In this document: in pieces, positions 57,818 through 64,000 of the stretch
Layout of the letters: each line of letters opens with the position of its first letter
How positions within the stretch are numbered: the stretch's first letter is position 1
DNA from: Pseudogymnoascus destructans
Taxonomy: Eukaryota > Ascomycota > Leotiomycetes > Thelebolales > Thelebolaceae
Length of the DNA stretch: 64,000 nucleotides
Assembly (NCBI RefSeq): GCF_001641265.1
Contig: NW_020167527.1
Span: 496,001 to 560,000, forward strand
Reading direction: 5' to 3'
Program-made: the position numbers and the translations under genes
The notes under the pieces: generated by a model
The model's database searches: none
Seen by the model: the letters and a program-made list of their open reading frames with translations, nothing else
Told to the model about the DNA's origin: nothing

Positions 57818-58965
57818 GGCAACATTAGCACCTGCGAGTGATGAGGGAATGTGGCAGAACGGGAAGGCATATCTCACCTTTAGCTGAAAGAGGTCTGCAG
57901 AACCCTCGGTCGTGGCCAAATGGATTGCAGCAGCGATCTGGTCAACGATGAGGATTCAGTGGTGATGGATGATTGTAGCTCAAAGGAGGGCGTTGGAATG
58001 GCGCGTAAAAAAGAGAGATGCGGTGCGAGCGACAGGAGAAAGGCTGGTCTGATGGTCTCGCTTCTCTCGAGTGTGAGACCCAAACGAGTTTGGAGATGAG
58101 ACAGAGGCGGCTCAACAAGGACAGTCGTCGCACACAGGTGCCCTATCCCTTCTGCGTAGATTCCCTTAGTTAGGTCTTCCGTTAGGTCGGAATCTCTCCG
58201 TTAGCACTGGTGGGTTGGCCAAGGCAGGATAATATGAAAGCTTGGAAAGGGCGGTTGCACTACTTGGGGCAAACAGGATTGGTGGATGAGAGGTGTGTTA
58301 TGGAAGCTGGTGAGAGGGCTCGTAAGACACTGGCCGGCGTGAGTTTTTTCAAGGAGGAGGGCGGGTACTTGGGGGGGGGAGGGGGGGGGAGGAGGAAACA
58401 GTTGGCTGTGGATGATTGGTACACGGGACACGGAGTACGAGGTTTACAGTGCGGAGTGTGGTTTGGAGGCAGGTACCTCATGTCAGAGCTTGGAAGGGCG
58501 CCAAAATGCCTAGATCAACAGAGAGGTCCACAAAGGTACCAACGTTCAGGGCGAGCTAGAGAACTGTTAGAGTAACTAACTTGGACTGAAGAAGAGGTTG
58601 AAACTTTTCTGTCTTGCTCAAATCAAATCGTTCCCGTCGGTTGGGGGTTGGGGGTTGGGGATGGTGAGAGGGGAGCTGAGATATGTCTCTCCTTCCTGCT
58701 GTGTACAGTAACTTACAACCCCGTACGTACAGTCAGCCCAGCAACGCGAGCACTCTCCAATCTTACTTGCCGCCCAAATAAAACCCCTATATCTCAGCCA
58801 CCTCACCCAACTCGACCCTACAGCCCCATCCGCCCACCTACCACTCAAGTCCGAAGCCAACCACCAAGTCAGTTCGCTATATCAGTGCAGTGTCCCACGT
58901 AGAAATCCTAGACCACAGTAGAGCGAGAAGCCATGTTCTTTCGAATTCTAGGGGCCGTCATTTAA
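57818..58965. other. Intergenic upstream of the mucin-like gene
   Basis: Contains a G-run (58371-58392, on the plus strand) and GGTTGGGG repeats near 58639-58660. No supported gene. Confidence 0.5.
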
Positions 58966-59079
58966 TAAGCGACCGGTTATTTGATGGAAGTGATGGGGTA
59001 TAGCGGATTATATAAACATAATCCTATATAAACATAATCCGCTATACCCCATCACTTCCATCAAATAACCGGTCGCTTA
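58966..59079. repeat. Perfect 46-base inverted repeat ending inside a tRNA gene
   Basis: The left arm 58966-59011 and right arm 59034-59079 are exact reverse complements, 46 of 46 bases. The loop contains a second copy of TATAAACATAATCC. The right arm's last nine bases are the first nine of the tRNA-Ile at 59071. The left arm thus carries an inverted partial copy of the tRNA 5' end and its upstream DNA. Confidence 0.92.
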
Positions 59080-59144
59080 GCTCAGTTGGTTAGAGCGTGG
59101 TGCTAATAACGCCAAGGTCGCGAGTTCGACCCTCGTAGTGACCA
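59071..59144 (+). tRNA. tRNA-Ile (anticodon AAT), copy 1
   Basis: 74 bases, no intron. The acceptor stem GGTCGCT pairs with AGTGACC (one G-T), discriminator A. D arm is AGCTCAGTTGGTTAGAGC, anticodon loop CTAATAA (AAT, read as IAU), T arm CGAGTTCGACCCTCG. Confidence 0.97.
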
Positions 59145-59674
59145 AACATCACAAATTCATTCTTTTGTCATTTTTTCCATTTTTTCCATTTTGCCCCTCA
59201 TTCCCCTTGATCCAGTCAGTCTAGACGCAGCATACGGCGTTTGCCGATACTCGGGATCCATTCTTTGATCACCCAAAAAGTCAACGTGGAGACTCGAGGA
59301 TTCCCCCTCTGAAATACAGAGGGACGATGAGTGGGCTTTGACATGTGAACTACGTGAAATGCATGCACAGCCGCGTTTAACGAAAACGGCTTTTCTGTAT
59401 CTTTGGCTCAAAAGTTGGGTCCGTTTACACTCCGTTTTTGTTGGTGAAACGGGATCGGCTGGTTGCTTCGTGGCCCGGACTTGAGGTGTCGATTTATGAC
59501 CCTTTCTTTTTGGTCCTCCCTGATCTGGTCTAACCAGGGCAAAAAGGGAATTGTGCCCTGAACATGTGACCCCACACACAAAATGCCCTTGGTATTCTCA
59601 ACTCCCCCCTCAGAAGCAAAAAAGCAATCCCCCCTCACCAATCATCAGAAACAGCAAAAGTATGAAATACCGAC
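59145..59674. other. Spacer between tRNA-Ile copies
   Basis: No gene seen. Short T-rich runs downstream of the first tRNA (59161-59193) can end polymerase III transcription. Confidence 0.5.
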
Positions 59675-59748
59675 TGGTCACTACGAGGGTCGAACTCGCG
59701 ACCTTGGCGTTATTAGCACCACGCTCTAACCAACTGAGCTAAGCGACC
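59675..59748 (-). tRNA. tRNA-Ile (anticodon AAT), copy 2
   Basis: Exact reverse complement of the 59071-59144 gene, 74 of 74 bases. Flanking DNA is unrelated to that of copy 1, apart from a short CAAAAGTATGAAATA-like leader shared in part with copy 3. Confidence 0.97.
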
Positions 59749-59974
59749 GTGTTTGGTAATTTAATGTGACCCTCGATCCCGAATCCGCTCTTTGAACCCC
59801 TCCTCTGCTCCCCTCTCCCCCCCAAAAAAGGGCTGGCCCACCATCGGCGGCGTCGGCATAAAAACATGTTGTGAACCCCCCACCGACGTCGTCATCGGGA
59901 AAAGAGTCGGCCCGGGGAGGGACAGATGGCCGATTTGTAAAAGGAGGAAAGAAAATGGCAAAAATATGACATAT

Positions 59975-60048
59975 TGGTCACTACGAGGGTCGAACTCGCG
60001 ACCTTGGCGTTATTAGCACCACGCTCTAACCAACTGAGCTAAGCGACC
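59975..60048 (-). tRNA. tRNA-Ile (anticodon AAT), copy 3
   Basis: Identical in all 74 bases to copies 1 and 2 and on the same strand as copy 2, 226 bases away. Confidence 0.97.
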
Positions 60049-60633
60049 TGGTTATTGATACCGGTTCTTGCGTATCGGAGTTGATCAGACGGGTTGGTAT
60101 TGCTCTTGGTCAACTTTGAAGACGCTGTTGTGGAGGTGGAATGTGTGCTGGTTGGTTACTGGCGACGGTCATGGCGAGGGTGAGGGGAGAATGAGGGATG
60201 GGGAGGAAGGTGGGCTAGGTAGTAGTAGTTAGGTTTGATGTATTAGGCATCGCACCTTCCTCGAAGACGCCAGCTAAAGGTCGCTTTGGTTTTTAACTGA
60301 AAAGCGAGATTTCATAACCAGTCACCACGAAGTCGCAATGAAGAAGTGAATGAATAAAATAAAATAAGAAACAAAAATATGCCGGCCCATAGCCATAATT
60401 ACAGTACTCCTTCCTCCACCTCCCTAGAAAAACGATCGGGTGCGTAGTGGTGAGTCATGCTTTCATATACAAAAACAGATGCTGCCTTTTATATCCCTCC
60501 ACACAGACCATCGTCATCAAGAAGAGCAAACAAAGCCCATCCATTCGTGCCATCCCGTTCCGTCTATACAAATTACCCCCTCTATGCAACCCTAAGCCCG
60601 ACGCTCCCAACGAGTGGAGAAAGAGAATGGAGA
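60049..60633. other. Intergenic, no gene seen
   Basis: 3' flank of the membrane-protein gene to the right and upstream flank of tRNA copy 3. Confidence 0.5.
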
Positions 60634-63119
60634 TTACTCCCCATTCCTCAACCCCCAAGTCGGCTTCAGCGCCGCAATCATATCATCCTTTGTGCTGACT
60701 GAGTCGCCAGGTAAACGACTTACACGATGCGCACCATTGCGAATAGCCTGCAACTGTATCGCCGACACCCCACTGCGATTACTCCTAATACTGCCCGCAT
60801 CACTCATCGTATCCTGATCACGGAACACCCTCTTCGGCGGCGCGAAATCAAGAGACGTAAACGTCCCCGAGTTCCTGAGGGAGTGCGGGCTAGGAATAAC
60901 AGCTAACTCATCAAACGCGCTCACAAGCGGCCTGTGAACCGGAACAGCAGGGCTATACGGTCTCCTCTCTCCCATAGGGCTCTGAGAGCGGCCCTTGGCA
61001 CGCTCTTTGTAGCTCGTAGGCGCGACGAAATCAGCCGCGTTCATGATGGCGAAGGAGTCATCCTTCAGGAGCGCGGGGGTGGGGATGGTATTCAGATCCG
61101 CAAGCGGTGCCATGGGGCGCTTCTGCTGCGCGGTATTAGGGCGACGGTTAGAGGCCGACGAGAAGGGGCGGGGTTCTTGGAAACCGGGTGCGGGGCCGCG
61201 CCACTGGGTCATAGAGCGGCCGCTCATTGAGCCGTGGAACGCGCGCGGTGGCCCGCCGGGTCCAGGGCCGTAGTTGTTGTTGAAGCCCGAGCCCTGCGAG
61301 CCGCGCGGTGGTGCCTGGCCCATGAACCTCTGAGCGCCAGGTGGCGGTGTGAAAGCGCGACGAGCCATGGGCTGCGCGTATGGCTGCGGGATGGGCGCTT
61401 CGTAGGCGTCAGCACGGGGGTCGTAGTACGCCCCGTCGTCGTAGTCTTCGTAGTACTCCCCAGCGGGCGCGGGCTTGGAGTCGTCAAAGTATTCTTTGTA
61501 GAAGGAGCGGATGCGGTTTGCGCGCACTTCGGGGTCGTCGGACTCGACTGCCAGGGTGGGGGGGAGGGGGCGGAAGCCCATGGAGATGCGGCGCGGGTCC
61601 ACGCCGGGGGCGCCGAGACCGGCGTTGGCGTATTGCTCCGGGGGGACGTCCATGGAGTAGCGGCTGGCACGCTTCATGGCGGCGTCTTGGGTGGGGGATG
61701 GGGGGGTGACTACGAAGCCGTCGTTTCCGTAGTCGTCTTGTAGCCAGTTTTGGTCGTGTGTAATTTGCGGGATCTCTGGGAGGGCCGGTTTGTCTTGGGG
61801 CGATGACTGCAACCTCGGTGGGCGAGGGTTTGCTGGTAATGAGTTTGCAAATTGTGGTGGTGAGTTCTTCTGGGAATCGCGGTCGTCATCCAGAGAGGTT
61901 GGGCCCGTTGGCATGTCAAGAGCAGCGGAATCAGAGAAGGGAGATCTCTCGTTGTCTTTAGCGGGAGCAGATGGCGGAGGGGTCTCCATGCGACCTCCTC
62001 CATTGACGATTGCACCAAGGTAGTTATTGCTCAGTCTGAAGCTCGAAGTATTACGTTCACCGTCCTTTGAAGAGTCAGAGTCCCTGGGGCTCGATGGCAG
62101 TCCCTTTCTCTGGACACCTCCGTCCAGTGACGAGTTCTTGGGGAAGTATGCAGGTTCGATATGTGCGGGTCCGTTCTCAGGCAGAGCGTTCTTTGCCAAT
62201 GAGGCTTGGCGAGGAGGTGGTAAAAACTCGTTGTTGCCTTGCCCATCAGTGCTACCCATCTGGCTGGCATTTCGGACCAAGCCGAAGGCAGTAGTTGACT
62301 TTCCACTGTGGCCAGTGTGCCCAGTATAGGTAGACGAGCCATCTCCACGTCTTGGTGCTCCGAATCCGCTGCGCATAGAAGCATTGTCATTTTGGAGTTC
62401 GTTCACCGGGCGGTAAGGGTCCTCCTTGTTGTGGATCGACCTCGACAGAGAATGCAGGGACTCGGTTGAGTTATTCAGTCCTGGCGGGAGAAGATAAGGG
62501 CTGTTGATGATGTCCAAGGACAACTGGCCTCGGTGGCCAGGCTTCTCGCTCATATCATAGTCGGACAGACCATTAGGGAGCTTCTTGCCCTTCCTTGCTC
62601 CAGGGTGAGGTGGCATTCCGAGGCCGAAGTCAAGAGACTTGTGCTTATCGTTGGCATCCTCCTCTCTCGTCTTGCGGATGTGTCTGCGGTGCAGGTAGAT
62701 TAAAGCGATGATAATGATCACAACAGGGACACTAGGTCATGATTAGCAGTGAATTTACCGACGGGAACATTGTCAACTCACGTCACACCGACAATGATGG
62801 CAATAGTCGAAGATGACGCGGATTGCGGCTTCTCACACTTCGAGGAAGTGTCCTTAGGTCCGCACTCGGCTGTTGTAGATGCCGCAGAGGCACTCGACGT
62901 AGTACTATCGCCGGACGAAGAAGTACCCGATGAAGTGGTATCACCTAGCGGGGAGCGGGGGAGGAGAAGAGAGGGAGTTGGCTGGGTGTATGATTTAATC
63001 AAAGTCGGAGCACCGCCCATCGTGAGCGGCCAGTGGATGTCATTGAGGTGCGGCTCCTCAGCGGCCTTCTTCTCTAGAGGAAAGGAGTGGATATCTTCAG
63101 CTGCAAGGCGGGTATCCAT
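60634..63119 (-). CDS. Single-pass membrane protein with long cytoplasmic tail, unknown function
   Basis: Two exons, 63119-62782 and 62731-60634, joined over a 50-base intron, give 811 residues. The membrane segment is rebuilt by the splice: STIAIIVGVTVPVVIIIIALIYL, about residues 104-126. A short Ser/Thr-rich outer part precedes it (SSGTSSSGDSTTSSASAASTT) with two cysteines near ECGPK and KCEK. RRHIRKTREED follows as a stop-transfer. The cytoplasmic part carries a conserved-looking block (GLGMPPHPGARKGKK; DYDMSEK; SPYLLPP; ESLHSLSRSIH; DPYRPVNEL). Later come RISMGFRPLPPTL and RIRSFYKEYFDDSKP, then Gly/Pro-rich sequence. I believe this is a conserved filamentous-fungal protein but cannot name it. 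No signal peptide is seen at the chosen ATG. Confidence 0.8.
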
Positions 63120-64000
63120 GGTGGATTTGTGTTGTCGGTCCTGCCGTGAAGCCTCCCGTGTAAGTGAAGGCTTCCGGTAATGAAGGTTGATGTGAATTTA
63201 TTTGTTGGGGTCGAGTTGCGGAGAGTGAGCTTGTGGGTAGACTGTCGCAATGTATGACTTTAGATGCGATGATTTCGTCAGCCGGGATGGACGCTGTTTC
63301 TATGCTGTATTGACTGATGCTGCTATCATAGACGTCGTGGTAGAATGAAAACAATCGACAAAAACGGAACTCAAAAGTCGATGAACTGGCAGTGCTGGAC
63401 CGTTGAAAAGAGTGACTTGGAATGAAGGACTTCGGGGTCAGGACTCGAAATGAGGGACAGTTATTGCTGAAGTAGCAAATGTGGGTTTTTAAATGAATGG
63501 CAGTCCTGCTCGGCAGGGACTATTGAATTATGGAAAGACGCAACTTGGATTGTTGTGATGGGCGGTTACATCAGGCTCGACGACGACGACGAGAAGGGAA
63601 CAAAGGACGAAGGTCCCAAGGCTCCAAGGCTCCAAGCTCCAACCAAGGCTCCAAGGCTCCAAGGCTCCAAGGCTCCAAGGCTCCAAGGCTCCAGCTCCAA
63701 GCTCCAAGGCTCAAAGGTGCGTGGTGCGAGGAGAAGTTCTGGCACTGGGATGGGTTCGATGGTGCCTGGGACGGTATAGACAGTGAGGCGGAGGTGAAAA
63801 CCTGGGGGCTTGACGGCGGGATGCTGGAAATTGAAACAGCGGATATCCCCTACGGCGCGTTCAGTAGGGTTAACATAGATTGGTGATCAAATGTGCATAC
63901 CATATTGGCTATAGTAGCACATTCTATATATACAACCAACCCCTTCATCTGTCGCCCCCACAACCCGAATCCCAAAGTGGTTTAACTCAGGAACATGAAC
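63120..64000. other. Upstream flank of the membrane-protein gene, with a minisatellite
   Basis: No supported gene. Contains the minisatellite at 63616-63713; the open frames that read through it are artefacts of the repeat. Confidence 0.5.
63616..63713. repeat. Minisatellite of a 9-base unit, GGCTCCAAG
   Basis: Roughly ten copies, several exact (the run of AAGGCTCC units from about 63646 to 63690) and several shortened to GCTCCAA. The unit length is a multiple of three, so open frames run through it. Confidence 0.9.

Noticed and set aside
63530..63886. Open frames through the minisatellite
   Set aside because: They are kept open only by a repeat unit divisible by three.

Overview
The window is nuclear DNA of a filamentous ascomycete (Pezizomycotina). 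I infer a Leotiomycetes-like genome, but that placement is weak. Signs are many GT-AG introns of about 45-65 bases, C-rich intron ends, dense genes on both strands, and the families present: a NUC-2/PHO81 ortholog, DASH Dad2, shugoshin, a MATA-type HMG box and a GH10-CBM1 xylanase. I assembled exon joins by hand and checked that each gene stays in frame; no transcript data were available.

Left end (1-3530) is a transposon graveyard. It holds a 357-base inverted repeat, a reversed second copy of its central spacer, a solo LTR with a 5-base target duplication inside that second copy, and a decayed pogo/Fot1-type transposase abutting it. From 4427 to 11681 come a SET-domain protein, a long WD40 protein (MABP1/WDR62-like) and an alanine-glyoxylate aminotransferase. 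From 11.7 to 24 kb is a gene-poor accessory stretch with hairpins, a frameshifted acidic-tail gene, MGS1/WRNIP1, a broken GH10 xylanase and a 953-residue protein I do not recognise.

From 24 to 48 kb is dense housekeeping: a triple-KH RNA-binding protein, RVB1 (Pontin), an HMG-box regulator, a GH63-like glycosidase, and RFC5. Shugoshin and Dad2 are divergent and sit beside a protein with TPX2-like motifs, a small mitotic neighbourhood. A membrane-anchored carboxylesterase follows. A CCDC25 homolog and a mitochondrial ribosomal protein L3 then share a 168-base divergent promoter. From 49 to 64 kb lie Coa1, a small membrane protein, the phosphate-signalling NUC-2/PHO81 protein, two single-pass membrane proteins, and three identical tRNA-Ile(AAU) genes.

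The strongest unusual signals concern splicing. The CCDC25 homolog needs a one-nucleotide exon plus a GC-AG intron to keep its frame. The NUC-2/PHO81 start codon is split AT|G by an intron. The HMG-box gene has a 57-base, stop-free, frame-neutral intron inside the DNA-binding domain. I found no convincing gene cluster, virus, CRISPR array or new enzymatic system.
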